From Flexivirga caeni (lineage in GTDB: Bacteria > Actinomycetota > Actinomycetes > Actinomycetales > Dermatophilaceae), in NCBI RefSeq assembly GCF_003724155.1, contig NZ_RJJQ01000003.1, positions 124,001 to 188,000 on the forward strand: a stretch of 64,000 nucleotides of DNA, read 5' to 3'. Positions 8,858 to 19,429 of this stretch are shown piece after piece. Positions within the stretch are counted from its first letter, which is position 1; the number at the start of each line of letters is the position of its first letter. A program made the position numbers and the translations under genes. The notes below the pieces were generated by a model, which was not told where the DNA came from, made no database searches, and worked only from the letters and a program-made list of their open reading frames with translations.

Positions 8858-9615
8858 CCACCCGAACCACCCGGCGTCCGCCGGCCCGTAGCACCACGCC
8901 CAGCCTGCGGGTGGAGCGAGCGCTGCAGCGGGACGGATACCGCCTGGTCGCCGGCATGGACGAAGTCGGCCGCGGAGCGCTGGCCGGGCCGGTGTCGGTC
9001 GGCGTGGTCGTGATCGATGAACACACCCGCACGGTGCCGCACGGTGTCAAGGACTCCAAGCTGCTCTCGCCGGCGGCCCGCGAGCGGATGGTGCCGGCCG
9101 TGCGGCGCTGGGCGACCGACTGCGCGGTCGGTCACGCGAGCGCCGCCGAGATCGACGCCGTCGGGATCATGGCGGCGCTGCGGCTGGCGGGGACGCGGGC
9201 GCTGGCGGCGCTGCGCGTCATACCGGACCTGATCGTGCTGGACGGCAACCACGACTGGCTGACCGACCCGGAACGGGACGGGCTGCTCGGGCTGATCGGC
9301 GAGGGGCCGCGCACCCCGCCGGTGACGACGCTGATCAAGGCGGACATGAAGTGCTCGTCCGTCGCGGCCGCGTCGGTGCTGGCCAAGGTGGAGCGCGACG
9401 GGATGCTGGTCGCGTTTCACGACGACTTCCCGCACTACAACTGGGCCGGGAACAAAGGATATTCAGCGCCCGACCACCTGGCCGCGATCAAGGCGCACGG
9501 GCCGTGTGAGCTGCACCGACGATCGTGGCACCCGTTCACCGGTCATGCGGACGCGGCGGTGCCGCCCGCGGCGGGTAGCGTTGGCAGTGGACCAGTCGAG
9601 AAGGAGTGGGCGTGA
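8854..9615 (+). CDS. rnhB: Ribonuclease HII
   Basis: 253 residues from GTG 8854, overlapping lepB by 4 bases. It removes ribonucleotides and RNA-DNA hybrids. The acidic metal-binding residues are visible: Asp-Glu in [14 protein letters not shown] (about residue 31), Asp in LIVLDGNHD (near 130) and Asp in [19 protein letters not shown]. The C-terminus [19 protein letters not shown] is also typical of the family. About 25 extra basic residues at the N-terminus precede the conserved core. Confidence 0.95.
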   Translation: MTTRTTRRPPARSTTPSLRVERALQRDGYRLVAGMDEVGRGALAGPVSVGVVVIDEHTRTVPHGVKDSKLLSPAARERMVPAVRRWATDCAVGHASAAEIDAVGIMAALRLAGTRALAALRVIPDLIVLDGNHDWLTDPERDGLLGLIGEGPRTPPVTTLIKADMKCSSVAAASVLAKVERDGMLVAFHDDFPHYNWAGNKGYSAPDHLAAIKAHGPCELHRRSWHPFTGHADAAVPPAAGSVGSGPVEKEWA

Positions 9616-9917
9616 GCGCCGAGGACCTGGAGAAGTTCGAGACCGAGCAGGAGCTGGCGCTCTACCGCGAATACCGTGACGTGGTAGGGCTTTTCAGCCA
9701 CGTGGTGGAGACCGAGCGACGCTTCTACTTGTGCAACGACGTCGACCTGCAGGTGCGCGGCGAAGGTGCTGGCGTCTACTTCGACGTGCGGATGAACGAC
9801 GCGTGGGTGTGGGACGTCTACCGCACCGCACGGTTCGTGAAGAACGTGCGGGTGATCACCTTCAAGGACGTCAACGTCGAGGAGCTGCCGCCGCGGGAGA
9901 TCGAACTCCCGGAGTGA
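9612..9917 (+). CDS. DUF2469 domain protein
   Basis: 101 residues from GTG 9612, chosen because AAGGAG lies 6 bases upstream and the start overlaps the rnhB stop (GTGA). The sequence ([20 protein letters not shown] at the start, [18 protein letters not shown] near the end) is the small acidic actinobacterial protein that nearly always follows rnhB. No signal peptide or membrane segment is present. Its function is unknown. Confidence 0.93.
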   Translation: MSAEDLEKFETEQELALYREYRDVVGLFSHVVETERRFYLCNDVDLQVRGEGAGVYFDVRMNDAWVWDVYRTARFVKNVRVITFKDVNVEELPPREIELPE

Positions 9918-10054
9918 GTGCGGGCCGGTTTCCACAACCCTGCCCTCCCGCGACCTGAAATCGGCGCCGTGCGGTCGCCGTGCACCACAGCGCCGGTCCA
10001 CATCGCCTGAGCACACCCGAGGACCGGAGGCTGGGTCCCGGAGGTGGTGATGCG

Positions 10055-10462
10055 ATGGCATCGACGCAACAGCCCGGCAGGCGCGAGTCACACGCGCGGA
10101 CCCTGGACCGGCGCGAGGTCGGCGAGCTCGGCGAGGAGGAAGCCGCCCGCTATCTGCAGTTGCAGGGGCTGACGGTCATCGAACGCAACTGGCGCTGCCG
10201 CGAGGGTGAGATCGACATCGTCGCGCTCGACGACGTCGGCGACTGTCTCGTGGTTGTGGAGGTCAAGACCCGCTCATCGGAATACTTCGGGCGGGCGGTC
10301 CAGGCGGTCACGCCGGTGAAAGCACGCCGGTTGCGGGTGCTGGCCGCGCGCTGGCTCGCCGATCATCCGATCGCCACCACACGGGTGCGCATCGACGTGA
10401 TCGGCGTGCTCGCGCCGCCCGGTCGGCCGCTGACGATCGAGCACCTGCAGGACGTCGGATGA
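10055..10462 (+). CDS. YraN / UPF0102 family endonuclease-like protein
   Basis: 135 residues from ATG 10055, which has GGAGGTG 8 bases upstream; a longer in-frame start at 9980 lacks such a site. The restriction-endonuclease-like core is visible: GELGEEEAARYLQLQGL, then EGEIDIVALD and VVVEVKTRSS, which carry the E-D-ExK metal-binding pattern. The C-terminus VRIDVIGVLAPPG is also typical. The family is conserved next to comM and dprA; its true substrate is not established. Confidence 0.92.
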   Translation: MASTQQPGRRESHARTLDRREVGELGEEEAARYLQLQGLTVIERNWRCREGEIDIVALDDVGDCLVVVEVKTRSSEYFGRAVQAVTPVKARRLRVLAARWLADHPIATTRVRIDVIGVLAPPGRPLTIEHLQDVG

Positions 10463-10487
10463 GCGACCCACAAGGGCGTGGTCCCCA

Positions 10488-12020
10488 ATGAGTCTGGGCA
10501 GGACGCGCAGCGTCGCGGTCACCGGCATTCACGGCTGCGTGGTCGAGGTGGAGGCGGACGTGTCACCGGGTCTGCCGACGTTCTACGTCAGCGGTATGCC
10601 GGACGCGTCCTGCAAACAGGCGCCCGACCGCATCCGCGCTGCCGCGAACAACTGTGATCTGGAGCTGCCGCGGCAGCGGATCACCGTCAATCTGTCACCG
10701 GCATCACTGCCGAAACACGGGTCGGGCTTCGACCTGGCGATCGCCGTCGCCGCACTCGCCTCCGGCGGCACGATCAAGCCCGAGCTGGTCAGCGCGGTGG
10801 TCCACCTCGGCGAGCTGGGGCTCGACGGGAGCGTGCGGCCCATCCAGGGAGTGCTGCCGGCGGTGCGGGCGGCCCAGCAGGCGGGCGCCCGCCGGGTTGT
10901 CGTGCCGGCGGCCAATGCCGCCGAGGCGTCACTGGTGCCGGACATCGAGGTGGTGCCGGCCGATTCGATCGCCACGCTCGTGGCGCGCTACCGCGCGCTG
11001 GCACGGGGCCGCCCCCTGCCCGAGCTGCCCGCCGTGCCGAAGCCGTGCGGGGCCGTCCGGACGGCACCAGACCTGGTGGACATCGTGGGGCAATCGGAGG
11101 CTCGCTACGCCCTGGAGGTCGCGGCAGCCGGCGGGCATCACCTGGCGATGATCGGGCCGCCGGGAGCCGGCAAGACGATGATCGCCGAGCGGCTGCCCGG
11201 CTTGCTGCCGCCGTTGACCCGAGAACAGTCGCTGGAAGTCACTGCCATCCACTCCGTGCTCGGCGCGCTGCCGGACCAGGTGCTGATCGAGCAGCCGCCG
11301 TTCGTCGCGCCACACCACGGTGCGTCGATGGCAGCCGTGATCGGCGGCGGATCGGGACGGGTGCGCCCGGGCGCGGTATCGCGGGCGCACCGGGGCGTGA
11401 TGTTCCTGGATGAATGTCCGGAATTCCGGCGAGACGTGCTCGACGCGTTGCGGCAGCCGCTGGAGTCCGGCGAGGTGCGGGTGGCCCGTGCCGATCAGGT
11501 CGTCACCTTTCCGGCGCGGTTCCAGCTGGTGCTGGCGGCCAACCCGTGCCCGTGTGGGCAGAACTACGGCAAGGGGACGAAGTGCACCTGCGCACCACAG
11601 CGTCGCCGCGACTATCTCAGCCGTATGTCGGGGCCGTTGCTCGACCGCGTCGACGTGCAACTGACCATGCTGCCGGTCACCCGGGCGTCCCTCGCCGGAC
11701 CCCGCGGGGAATCCAGCGCGCAGGTCGCCGAACGGGTCGTGGCCGCCCGCCGGCGGCAGGCCGAGCGATGGGCACCGCTGGGCTACGCGCGCAACGGTGA
11801 GGTGCCGGGCACGCGGCTACGCAATGGCGAGTGGCGGCTCTCCGCAGCGGACACGCGGGGGCTGGACCAGGCGATGGAGCTCGGCCAGCTGACGCTGCGG
11901 GGCTATGACCGGTGTCTGCGGGTCGCCTGGACGATCAGCGACCTGGACGGCGCCCAGCGTCCCGGGTTCCGGCAGGTCGAGGAGGCTCGCGGGTTGCGGG
12001 CGGGGAGTGCGGCAGCATGA
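10488..12020 (+). CDS. comM: ComM/YifB family AAA+ ATPase (Mg-chelatase-like)
   Basis: 510 residues. An N-terminal S5/Lon-like domain (ELPRQRITVNLSPASLPK about residues 60-77) is followed by an AAA+ domain with Walker A GPPGAGKTM near 222 and Walker B VMFLDECPEF near 305. A cysteine cluster NPCPCGQNYG...KCTC around 350-365 is typical of ComM. ComM is a helicase that drives branch migration of incoming DNA in natural transformation in Vibrio; that role is inferred here. It is followed directly by dprA with a 4-base overlap. Confidence 0.93.
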   Translation: MSLGRTRSVAVTGIHGCVVEVEADVSPGLPTFYVSGMPDASCKQAPDRIRAAANNCDLELPRQRITVNLSPASLPKHGSGFDLAIAVAALASGGTIKPELVSAVVHLGELGLDGSVRPIQGVLPAVRAAQQAGARRVVVPAANAAEASLVPDIEVVPADSIATLVARYRALARGRPLPELPAVPKPCGAVRTAPDLVDIVGQSEARYALEVAAAGGHHLAMIGPPGAGKTMIAERLPGLLPPLTREQSLEVTAIHSVLGALPDQVLIEQPPFVAPHHGASMAAVIGGGSGRVRPGAVSRAHRGVMFLDECPEFRRDVLDALRQPLESGEVRVARADQVVTFPARFQLVLAANPCPCGQNYGKGTKCTCAPQRRRDYLSRMSGPLLDRVDVQLTMLPVTRASLAGPRGESSAQVAERVVAARRRQAERWAPLGYARNGEVPGTRLRNGEWRLSAADTRGLDQAMELGQLTLRGYDRCLRVAWTISDLDGAQRPGFRQVEEARGLRAGSAAA

Positions 12021-13174
12021 ACGATGACGCTCGGCGCGTCGACCGGCCGGATCTGTGTGGCAGCCGGGACGCGCAACTCGCGGTGCGGCTCGCGCTCGCA
12101 GCCACCGTCGAGCCGGAGGACAGGACGATGCTGCCGCGGTTGCGCGGACTCGACCCGTTCACCGCGTGGCAGCTGGTGCGCACCGACGCCGGCGGAAAGT
12201 TCACGCGCGCGGCTGCGCGTGCGAGGGCGCTCCGGATCGACGCGATCGTCGAGCGGACCGCCGAGGTGGGAGCGCGCCTCGTCATACCAGGGGATGCCGA
12301 ATGGCCTTCTGGTCTGGACGATCTGGAGCATCCGCCGTTCTGCTTGTGGGTGTCCGGCTCGGCGACGTTGAGCGATGCGTGCACCCGCAGCGTTTCGATG
12401 GTGGGTGCGCGGGCGGCGACGGCATATGGCACCCAGGTGTCGGGGGAGCTGGCGTATGGGCTGAGCCGGCGCGGCTTCACGATCGTGTCCGGTGGTGCAC
12501 ACGGCATCGACACGGCCAGTCATCGTGGGGCGCTCGCGGCGGGCGGGTGCACGATCGCCGCAATGGCCTGCGGCGTGGACATCGCCTACCCCGTCGCGAA
12601 CACCGGGCTGTTGCAGCAGATCGAGCAGAACGGGCTGGTCGTCACCGAGTTGCCGCCCGGTTCGGCGCCGCAGAAGCAGCGCTTCCTGTCGCGCAACCGG
12701 CTGATCGCCGCGCTCACTCCGGGCACGATCGTGGTCGAAGCGGGGTTGCGCAGCGGCTCCCGGTCGACGGCGACCGCCGCGGCACGGCTGGGGCGGCTGC
12801 TGGCGGCCGTGCCCGGGCCGGTGACGAGTCCGGCGAGTGCCGGGCCGCACCAGTTGATCCGTGACTGCGGTGCCGCGCTGGTCACCGACGTCGACGAGTG
12901 CGCCGAGCTCCTCGGAGTGATCGGGCAGGACCTGGCCGAGCCCAAACGCGCGCAGCCGACCGCGTTCGACGCGCTGGACGAGCCCGACCGGCGGCTGCTC
13001 GACGCGATGCCGGTGGTACGCGGCACGTCCGCCGACCGGCTGGCGGTCAGCGCCGGGCTCACCGCACGGGAAGTGACCCGCGGGCTGGCCGCGCTGCACT
13101 CGGCCGGGCTGGCCGAACGGATCGAGTCCGGGTGGCGCCGCACCCGGGAGGTACCGGCAAGAGAACGCCGATGA
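12017..13174 (+). CDS. dprA: DNA-processing protein DprA
   Basis: 385 residues from ATG 12017, overlapping the comM stop (ATGA). DprA binds incoming single-stranded DNA and loads RecA. The Rossmann core is clear: SMVGARAATAYG, then FTIVSGGAHGIDTASHRGAL and MACGVDIAYP, with FLSRNRLIAALTPGTIVVEA further on. A C-terminal winged helix (about residues 320-375) is present. The comM-dprA pair could serve transformation, but no other com gene lies in this window. Confidence 0.95.
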   Translation: MNDDARRVDRPDLCGSRDAQLAVRLALAATVEPEDRTMLPRLRGLDPFTAWQLVRTDAGGKFTRAAARARALRIDAIVERTAEVGARLVIPGDAEWPSGLDDLEHPPFCLWVSGSATLSDACTRSVSMVGARAATAYGTQVSGELAYGLSRRGFTIVSGGAHGIDTASHRGALAAGGCTIAAMACGVDIAYPVANTGLLQQIEQNGLVVTELPPGSAPQKQRFLSRNRLIAALTPGTIVVEAGLRSGSRSTATAAARLGRLLAAVPGPVTSPASAGPHQLIRDCGAALVTDVDECAELLGVIGQDLAEPKRAQPTAFDALDEPDRRLLDAMPVVRGTSADRLAVSAGLTAREVTRGLAALHSAGLAERIESGWRRTREVPARERR

Positions 13175-13238
13175 GTTGGAAGGAGGCGCGTGTTGCAGCG
13201 ATGTAGTCAGCCACGGCGGCGGTTAACCTGAAGGGGTC

Positions 13239-14162
13239 GTGGCCACACACAGCGAACTCCTCGATCAGCCGGTCGTCGCCGCCTACGAGCGACACCTGCG
13301 GTCCGAGCGAGGCCGCTCGCCGCACACGGTGCGCGGCTACCTCGCCGACCTGCACGATCTGGCCGACCGGCTGGGCGAGACCGGGGTTGATTCGTGGGAC
13401 GACGTCACGCTGGCCGATCTGCGCTCCTGGCTGGCTGCGCTGGACGCGGCCGGGGCAAGCCGGGCCACCCTGGCACGCAGGTCGGCGGCCGCCCGTGGGT
13501 TCTTCGCCTGGGCGCAGCGCACGGGCGCCATACCGGCTAATCCGGCGCAGCGGCTGGTCGCACCGAAACGGGTCAAGACGCTGCCTGACGTGTTGCGGCA
13601 GGATCAGGCAACGGCGCTGCTCGACCTGGCCGCCGTGGCGGCCGACGACGCCGACCCCGTGCACACGCGCGACCGGGCGATGCTGGAACTGTTGTATGCC
13701 AGCGGGATTCGGGTGGCCGAGCTGGTCGGGCTGGACGTCGACGACGTGGATCGCACCGACCTGCTGATGCGCGTCATCGGCAAGGGCGACAAGGAGCGGA
13801 CCGTGCCGTTCGGGCGACCGGCGGCCGAGGCGCTCGAGATCTGGCTGCAGTCAGGGCGACCGCAACTCGTCCGGCCTGCGTCGGGGGCGGCGCTCTTCCT
13901 GGGTGCGCGTGGCCGCCGCATCGACCCCCGGGCGGTGCGCTCAGTGGTGCACCGGCTGCTGCACGAAACACCGGGCGCACCAGACCTCGGCCCGCACGGG
14001 CTGCGGCACAGCGCGGCAACCCACTTGATCGAGGGCGGCGCCGACATACGGCTCGTGCAGGAGCTCCTCGGGCACGCCAGCCTCGCGACCACGCAGGTCT
14101 ATACCCACGTGTCGGTGGAGCGGTTGCGCCGGTCCTTCAGCCAGGCGCATCCGCGTGCCTGA
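13239..14162 (+). CDS. xerC: Tyrosine recombinase XerC
   Basis: 307 residues from GTG 13239, with a TAACCT -10-like box 9 bases upstream. The N-terminal SAM-like core-binding domain ([20 protein letters not shown]) precedes the catalytic domain with Arg in [11 protein letters not shown], Lys in [26 protein letters not shown] and the nucleophile Tyr in VYTHVS. It should resolve chromosome dimers at dif with XerD. Its place after dprA is the usual actinobacterial site for xerC, not a sign of a mobile element. Confidence 0.93.
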   Translation: MATHSELLDQPVVAAYERHLRSERGRSPHTVRGYLADLHDLADRLGETGVDSWDDVTLADLRSWLAALDAAGASRATLARRSAAARGFFAWAQRTGAIPANPAQRLVAPKRVKTLPDVLRQDQATALLDLAAVAADDADPVHTRDRAMLELLYASGIRVAELVGLDVDDVDRTDLLMRVIGKGDKERTVPFGRPAAEALEIWLQSGRPQLVRPASGAALFLGARGRRIDPRAVRSVVHRLLHETPGAPDLGPHGLRHSAATHLIEGGADIRLVQELLGHASLATTQVYTHVSVERLRRSFSQAHPRA

Positions 14163-15072
14163 CACCAGCGGGCACCACCCCGAGCAGGGGACCCGGCGGG
14201 AACGACGGGACCGGGCGGGTAGGGGAGCGCACCGGGCGGCCGTGCCGCCGCGGCCCCGGCATACGGCCGACCAGCAGCCGGCCCGACTGGTGCGCGCGGT
14301 GGTGGTTGCGGTCGTGGTGCTCGCCCTCGGAAGTGCGCTGCTGGGCTACCTGCTGCACGGCCGGGGAAGCACGTCGGCGGGCGCGCAATCCACCAGGTCG
14401 AGCAGCTCCTCCAGTACGGCGCCCGCGTCGGCCCCGCGGCTGACGAGCACGACGAGCCCGGTCACCCGGTCGTCGAGCACCACCGCGCGCCCGACGACGG
14501 CCGCCGTCCCAGCACACGGCAACGGCCGGTTCAACCCGGTGACGGTGCCGCAGACGACCACTGCGCGCACCGGGCGGGTCGTCACCTATGCGCTGAGCGT
14601 CGAAGGAGGCATGGGCGCCGACCCTGCGGCGGTCGCCAAGGCATTCGGCAGCGCTCTGCTGGACCGGCGCGGCTGGCAAGGTGTCGACCACGTCCGCTTC
14701 GTGCAGATGACGCATGCGGCACTGGCCAAGGGCACCAAGCCCGAGATGGTGGTGCTGGTCGCGAGTCCCGACCAGGTGAAGAAGCTCTGCGCGCCGCTGC
14801 CGACCCACGGGGACACCTCGTGCGACACCAGCGAGCACGTCGTCCTCAACTACAAGCTGTGGACGACCGGGGTGCCCTATTTCGCGGGCCACGTCGACGA
14901 ATACCGCGAGTACATGGTCAACCACGAGGTGGGTCACGCGCTGGGGCACGGCCACCAGCAGTGCTCGGCGAAGGGTGCCTACGCGCCGGTCATGCAGCAG
15001 CAGACGCTCGACCTGCAGGGATGCAAACCCTGGCCCTGGCCCAAGCGCCCCAATGCGCAGGGGCAGGCCTGA
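14155..15072 (+). CDS. DUF3152 domain protein with an HExxH motif, membrane-anchored
   Basis: 305 residues from GTG 14155, overlapping xerC by 8 bases. A basic tail precedes one membrane helix ([19 protein letters not shown], about 44-62), then a Ser/Thr-rich linker and the DUF3152 domain. Near the C-terminus [17 protein letters not shown] gives HEVGH plus a third His, the zinc-site pattern of metallopeptidases. The domain should face the outside. Substrate unknown; protease activity is an inference from the motif. Confidence 0.82.
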   Translation: MPDTSGHHPEQGTRRERRDRAGRGAHRAAVPPRPRHTADQQPARLVRAVVVAVVVLALGSALLGYLLHGRGSTSAGAQSTRSSSSSSTAPASAPRLTSTTSPVTRSSSTTARPTTAAVPAHGNGRFNPVTVPQTTTARTGRVVTYALSVEGGMGADPAAVAKAFGSALLDRRGWQGVDHVRFVQMTHAALAKGTKPEMVVLVASPDQVKKLCAPLPTHGDTSCDTSEHVVLNYKLWTTGVPYFAGHVDEYREYMVNHEVGHALGHGHQQCSAKGAYAPVMQQQTLDLQGCKPWPWPKRPNAQGQA

Positions 15073-15076
15073 CGAG

Positions 15077-15589
15077 TCAGCCGAGCGGCAACAGACGCAC
15101 TCGGCGAACCTCCACCAGTTTCAACGGATCCCGGTATTCGTCCGGGCCGACGAGCAGGCCCCAGTGCAGACACGGCTGCGACCCGCAGTGCGTGCCTGCC
15201 TCCACGCTGCCGAGGCGATCGCCGCGCGACTCCACGGTGCCTTTCGGGTCGCGGTCGGTGACCGGCTCGTAGGTCGTCCGCCGCCCGTCGGCGTGCTGTA
15301 TGGCGAGGACCCCGCGCCCCGCGATCACCCCGGAGAAGGAGACCGTGCCGGCACCGGCGGCGAGCACCGGCTGCCCGACAGTTGCCGACAGGTCCACCCC
15401 TCGGTGTCCGGCCGCCCACGGTTGCGGGGGCGGCTCGAACCCACGCAGGACGGCCGGCTTCGGCTGCAGCGGCCACCCGAACCCGGTTGCCGGAGCGGTC
15501 GTCGAACTGCCGGGGCCAGCAGCACCGCCACCGAACGCCCCACTCGCTGCCATGACGAAGGCCGCGACAGCGCGCCATACATTCCTCAT
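15077..15589 (-). CDS. M23 family metallopeptidase, secreted
   Basis: 170 residues with a signal peptide (residues 1 to about 22, AAFVMAASGAFGGGAAG) followed by a LytM/M23 domain. The first zinc motif is present (GHRGVDLSATVG). The last motif reads CLHWGL where classical LytM has HLHF, so one His is replaced by Cys; the catalytic state is therefore less certain, although similar forms occur in actinobacteria. M23 proteins cut peptidoglycan cross-bridges or activate such enzymes. It converges with the DUF3152 gene, only 4 bases away. Confidence 0.85.
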   Translation of the reverse strand: MRNVWRAVAAFVMAASGAFGGGAAGPGSSTTAPATGFGWPLQPKPAVLRGFEPPPQPWAAGHRGVDLSATVGQPVLAAGAGTVSFSGVIAGRGVLAIQHADGRRTTYEPVTDRDPKGTVESRGDRLGSVEAGTHCGSQPCLHWGLLVGPDEYRDPLKLVEVRRVRLLPLG

Positions 15590-15682
15590 GTCCGCAGGTT
15601 GCGGCCCACGGCGCAGCCCGGCCAGTGCACTCCGGCCCGCCTGTGGGCACCGCGCTGGGCCCGGCCGGGTTGTGGACAGCAG

Positions 15683-16849
15683 TCAGGCGGGGGAGCCGAG
15701 CCGGGCCAGGCGAGCTGCGGCCTCGGTCAGCACCTCCGGGCGCTTGCAGAACGCGAAGCGCACGAGGGTGCGCGCCAGGTCGGGGTCGTCGCAGAAGACC
15801 GACACCGGCACCCCGACGACGCCCGCGAGTTCGGGCAGCTGCCAACAGAATTCGAGCGCGTCCGTCGCCCCGAGCGGCGACACGTCGGCGATCGCGAAGT
15901 AGGTCGCCTGCGGCTGGCTCACCGTGAGGCCGGCCCCGCGCAACCCGCGCGTCAGAATGTCGCGCCCGGCTTGCAGCGTCCCCGCCACCGACGCGAAGAC
16001 CTCGTCGGGCAAGGCCAGCCCGGTCGCGACCGCAGGCTGGAAGGGGCCGCTGCCGACATACGTCAGGAACTGCTTGACCGTGGCGCACGCGGTCACCAGC
16101 TCTGCCGGTCCGCTCAGCCAGCCCACCTTCCACCCGGTCGCCGAGAACGTCTTGCCGCCCGAGCCGATGGTGAGCGTTCGCTCGAACATGCCGGGCAGCG
16201 TCGCCATCGGCACATGCGAAAACCCGTCGAACACAAGGTGTTCGTATACCTCGTCGGTGACCACGATGGCGTCGTGCTCGCGGGCGAGGCCGGCGATCAG
16301 CTCGAGCTCGGCACGGGTGAAGACCTTGCCGGTCGGGTTGTGCGGAGTGTTGAGCAGCACGATCCGGGTCCGGTCGGAGAACGCCGCGCGCAGCGACTCC
16401 TCGTCGATGGCGAAGTCGGGAAATCGCAGCGGGCTGGTGCGCCGGGCGGCCCCGGCGAGCGCAATCGTCGCGGCATACGAGTCGTAGTAGGGCTCGAACG
16501 TCACCACCTCGTCGCCGGGTTCGCACAGCGCGAGCACCGCGGACGCGATCGCCTCGGTCGCGCCGACGGTCACGAGCACCTGGGTGTCGGCGTCGAGCGT
16601 CAGGTCGTAGAACCGCCGCTGGTGCGCGGCGATCGCCTGGCGCAATTCGGGTATGCCGCGCGCCGGCGGATACTGGTTGCGGCCGTTCGCGATCGCGTCA
16701 CGCGCCGCGTCCAGTACCTCGGCGGGCCCGTCGGTGTCCGGGAATCCCTGGCCGAGGTTGATCGCGCCGGTGCGTGCGGCAAGTGCTGACATCTCTCCGA
16801 AGATCGTCGCGCCGAAGCCCTGCATCCGCTCGATGAGTTGCGTGTCCAT
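15683..16849 (-). CDS. dapC: Class I/II PLP aminotransferase, DapC-like
   Basis: 388 residues. It contains NLGQGFPD...GP near residue 31, NQYPPARGIPELR, LNTPHNPTGKVF, VTDEVYEHLVFDG and the PLP lysine in GSGGKTFSATGWKVGW around 230. The order and wording of these motifs closely match M. tuberculosis Rv0858c, annotated as succinyl-diaminopimelate aminotransferase, as I recall it. Related enzymes act on kynurenine or methionine, so the symbol is tentative. It would serve lysine/diaminopimelate synthesis. Confidence 0.72.
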   Translation of the reverse strand: MDTQLIERMQGFGATIFGEMSALAARTGAINLGQGFPDTDGPAEVLDAARDAIANGRNQYPPARGIPELRQAIAAHQRRFYDLTLDADTQVLVTVGATEAIASAVLALCEPGDEVVTFEPYYDSYAATIALAGAARRTSPLRFPDFAIDEESLRAAFSDRTRIVLLNTPHNPTGKVFTRAELELIAGLAREHDAIVVTDEVYEHLVFDGFSHVPMATLPGMFERTLTIGSGGKTFSATGWKVGWLSGPAELVTACATVKQFLTYVGSGPFQPAVATGLALPDEVFASVAGTLQAGRDILTRGLRGAGLTVSQPQATYFAIADVSPLGATDALEFCWQLPELAGVVGVPVSVFCDDPDLARTLVRFAFCKRPEVLTEAAARLARLGSPA

Positions 16850-16856
16850 AGACCGA

Positions 16857-18107
16857 TCACGCTAGTCCCGGCGCGTCCGGCGTGTCGCCCGCGTCGGCAA
16901 TGTGCCCCAGTTGACGCCAGATCAGCACCAGGGTAATGCCGGAACCGACGAAGGCGAACCAGAACGGCGCGGCCAGCCCCCATTGATGCGCGATCCAGCC
17001 GCCGAGCGCCTGGCCGACGAGCACCCCGCCGGTGAAGCTGAAGACGTAGACGCTGCCGACCCGCCCCTGCAGCTCCATCGGCACCGCGCGCTGCCGGATC
17101 GTCTGCCCGATGGTGCCCCATACGAACGCATAGGCGCCGAAGACGACCATGATCGCCATCGCCACCCACGGGATCGTTGTGAGCGCCAGCGACAGGTGCA
17201 TCAGCACCTCGAGCGTCAGGCACGTCTTCATCAGCGTGGCCAGCGGCACCCGCCGCTCCAGCCAGTCGTAGCTGACGGTCCCAATCAGGCCGCCGATGGC
17301 GATCATGGTGGTCAGTAGTCCGTAGCCGATCGTGCCGATGTGCAGCCGGTCCAGCGCCCAGAGCACCAGCACCGACCAGGCGGCGCCCCAGGTGAGGTTG
17401 AAGACCAGGATGATCAGCGCGAGGGTCCGCACGGCCGCGTTGTCCAGCAGCCAGCGGATCCCTTCGCGGATGTCGCGCACGATGTGCTCGTCGACGACCT
17501 CTCGCACGCCGCCGCGCGGTGTCGCGATCCGCGAGATCAGCACCACCCCGAGCGCGACGGCGACGGCTTGGATGCCGAACGGCAGGACGTGCCCCGCCGC
17601 GAAGAGGAACGCCCCAATGGGCGGCCCGGCCAGCTGGTTGGCGGTCAGGAAGCCGGCCTGCAGCCGCGCGTTGCCGATGCCCAGGTCGGCGCGGGAGACC
17701 AGCATCGGCAGGAGGGTGCGGGACGCTGAGTCCGAGAAGACCTCCGCGGTGCCGGCGGCGAACATCGCGGCATACACCCACCCGATCGTGACGTGCCCGG
17801 TGGCGATGACGAAGCACAAACCGAGGATCACCAGTGCGCGCAGGGCGTCCGCCAGCATCACGGTCCGGCGCCGGTCCAGCCGGTCGGCAAGCGCCCCGGC
17901 ATACAGGCCGAAAAGCAGTTGGGGCAGGCGATCGAGGATCGCGGCCAGCGCGACCAGGAAGGCGTTGTGCGTCTGCGACGCGACCAGCAGCGGTCCGGCT
18001 GCGAGCGCGATGCCGTCGCCGACGTTGGACACCCACGACGATGCGAGCAGGTAGCGGAAGCTGCGTCCCATCCGCGTGGGTGCGACGGCTTCCAGAACTG
18101 TGCTCAC
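16857..18107 (-). CDS. MFS exporter (EntS-like)
   Basis: 416 residues from a GTG start at 18107. Twelve membrane helices are predicted, with the MFS loop [14 protein letters not shown] between helices 2 and 3 and [17 protein letters not shown] in the middle. This is the MFS_3 type, which includes the enterobactin exporter EntS. The substrate is unknown; no siderophore genes are nearby. It is divergent from rpsB across 285 bases. Confidence 0.83.
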   Translation of the reverse strand: MSTVLEAVAPTRMGRSFRYLLASSWVSNVGDGIALAAGPLLVASQTHNAFLVALAAILDRLPQLLFGLYAGALADRLDRRRTVMLADALRALVILGLCFVIATGHVTIGWVYAAMFAAGTAEVFSDSASRTLLPMLVSRADLGIGNARLQAGFLTANQLAGPPIGAFLFAAGHVLPFGIQAVAVALGVVLISRIATPRGGVREVVDEHIVRDIREGIRWLLDNAAVRTLALIILVFNLTWGAAWSVLVLWALDRLHIGTIGYGLLTTMIAIGGLIGTVSYDWLERRVPLATLMKTCLTLEVLMHLSLALTTIPWVAMAIMVVFGAYAFVWGTIGQTIRQRAVPMELQGRVGSVYVFSFTGGVLVGQALGGWIAHQWGLAAPFWFAFVGSGITLVLIWRQLGHIADAGDTPDAPGLA

Positions 18108-18392
18108 AAGTCATTGACAGTAGCGAGGGTGTGGCACCGGGGCGACTCGATTTCGTGGCTGCAGCGAACGGCCGTACGATGGTGCTACGGCCCAGTCTCA
18201 CCGCTGGGTCGAATTCGCGCGTCTCATGCCGGCGACTCACCTGTGGGCCGTATGCCGGGGCGGATCCGCCAGTCCGACTGTCCCTCCTGGGGCAGGTGGT
18301 CCGGAGCCGTCGGGATGCCAGGTTTGCGGTTGCGTCATACCGGCGCGATCGCGAAAGACAACTGGAAACTCCACGATAGAGAGGACTTCGGC
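18108..18392. promoter_or_regulatory. Divergent promoter region and rpsB leader
   Basis: 285 bases without a gene. A possible -10 box TACGAT lies at 18175-18180, which would give rpsB a leader of about 200 bases. GAGAGGA near 18378 is the rpsB ribosome-binding site. I see no clear S2-binding mimic or riboswitch. Confidence 0.4.
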
Positions 18393-19307
18393 ATGGCCGT
18401 CGTCACCACCCGCCAGCTCCTGGAGAGCGGCGTCCACTTCGGGCACCAGACCCGGCGCTGGAACCCCAAGATGAAGCGCTTCATCCTCACCGAGCGCAAC
18501 GGCATCTACATCATCGACCTGCAGCAGTCGCTGACCTACATCAACGACGCGTTCGAGTTCATCAAGCAGACCGTCTCCCACGGCGGCACCATCCTGTTCG
18601 TCGGCACCAAGAAGCAGGCGCAGGAGTCGATCCAGGAGCAGGCCACCCGCGTGGGCATGCCCTACGTCAACCACCGCTGGCTCGGCGGCATGCTGACCAA
18701 CTTCAACACCGTGCACAAGCGTCTGGCGCGGCTGAAGGAGCTCGAGGAGATCGACTACGACGACGTCGCCGGCTCGGGCCGCACCAAGAAGGAACTCCTC
18801 GTCCTCAAGCGCGAGAAGGACAAGCTGGAGCGCACCCTCGGCGGCATCCGCGACATGGCCAAGGTGCCCTCGGCCGTGTGGGTCGTCGACACCAAGAAGG
18901 AGCACCTCGCGGTCACCGAGGCGCGCAAGCTGAACATCCCGGTCATCGCGATCCTGGACACCAACTGCGACCCGGACGAGGTCGACTACAAGATCCCGGG
19001 CAACGACGACGCGATCCGTTCCGTCACGCTGCTGACCCGGGTGGTCGCCGATGCCGTCGCCGAGGGTCTGATCGCCCGCGCCGGTGGCAGCTCGGACGAC
19101 GCCGAGGCCGCCGAGCCCATGGCCGAGTGGGAGCGCGAGTTGCTGGCTTCCGAGGACGCCGCAGACAAGACCGACGTCGAGACCGGCCCGACCTCCGTCA
19201 TGGAGGCCGCGGATGCGACCGCAGCTGCGGACGTCGTCGACCCGGCCGAGCAGGCCGCTGTCGCCGAGGCGACCGAGAAGACTGCCGAAGAGATCGCCGA
19301 AGCCTGA
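18393..19307 (+). CDS. rpsB: 30S ribosomal protein S2
   Basis: 304 residues from ATG 18393. The signature is unmistakable: [20 protein letters not shown] at the start, then [18 protein letters not shown] and [14 protein letters not shown]. The last 55 or so residues form an acidic, alanine-rich tail (from [17 protein letters not shown]) that many actinobacterial S2 proteins carry beyond the usual core. The frame is open far upstream, but only this ATG has a ribosome-binding site and the family N-terminus. tsf follows after a strong hairpin. Confidence 0.98.
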   Translation: MAVVTTRQLLESGVHFGHQTRRWNPKMKRFILTERNGIYIIDLQQSLTYINDAFEFIKQTVSHGGTILFVGTKKQAQESIQEQATRVGMPYVNHRWLGGMLTNFNTVHKRLARLKELEEIDYDDVAGSGRTKKELLVLKREKDKLERTLGGIRDMAKVPSAVWVVDTKKEHLAVTEARKLNIPVIAILDTNCDPDEVDYKIPGNDDAIRSVTLLTRVVADAVAEGLIARAGGSSDDAEAAEPMAEWERELLASEDAADKTDVETGPTSVMEAADATAAADVVDPAEQAAVAEATEKTAEEIAEA

Positions 19308-19315
19308 TTTTCGCC

Positions 19316-19353
19316 GCGCCCGTCGCGTCGTGCGTGCACGACGCGACGGGCGC
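19316..19353 (+). terminator. Perfect 16-bp hairpin between rpsB and tsf
   Basis: GCGCCCGTCGCGTCGT pairs with ACGACGCGACGGGCGC around GCGTGC, starting 8 bases after the rpsB stop. It has no U-tract. It probably reduces read-through from rpsB into tsf, or protects the rpsB 3' end. Confidence 0.7.
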
Positions 19354-19429
19354 AGCCATGGGTATGACGCGGCTCGCGCCATACCCGACAGAACTTTCGA
19401 CCACGTTCGCGAAGGAGCGAAGCACACAC

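Noticed and set aside
13239-14162. Integrase of a mobile element
   Set aside because: The tyrosine recombinase has the XerC length and sits in its conserved place after dprA; no attachment site or phage gene is near.
17793-18392. N-terminal extension of S2 by 200 residues
   Set aside because: The frame is open by chance; the true S2 N-terminus and a ribosome-binding site are at 18393, and the extension runs antisense into the MFS gene.
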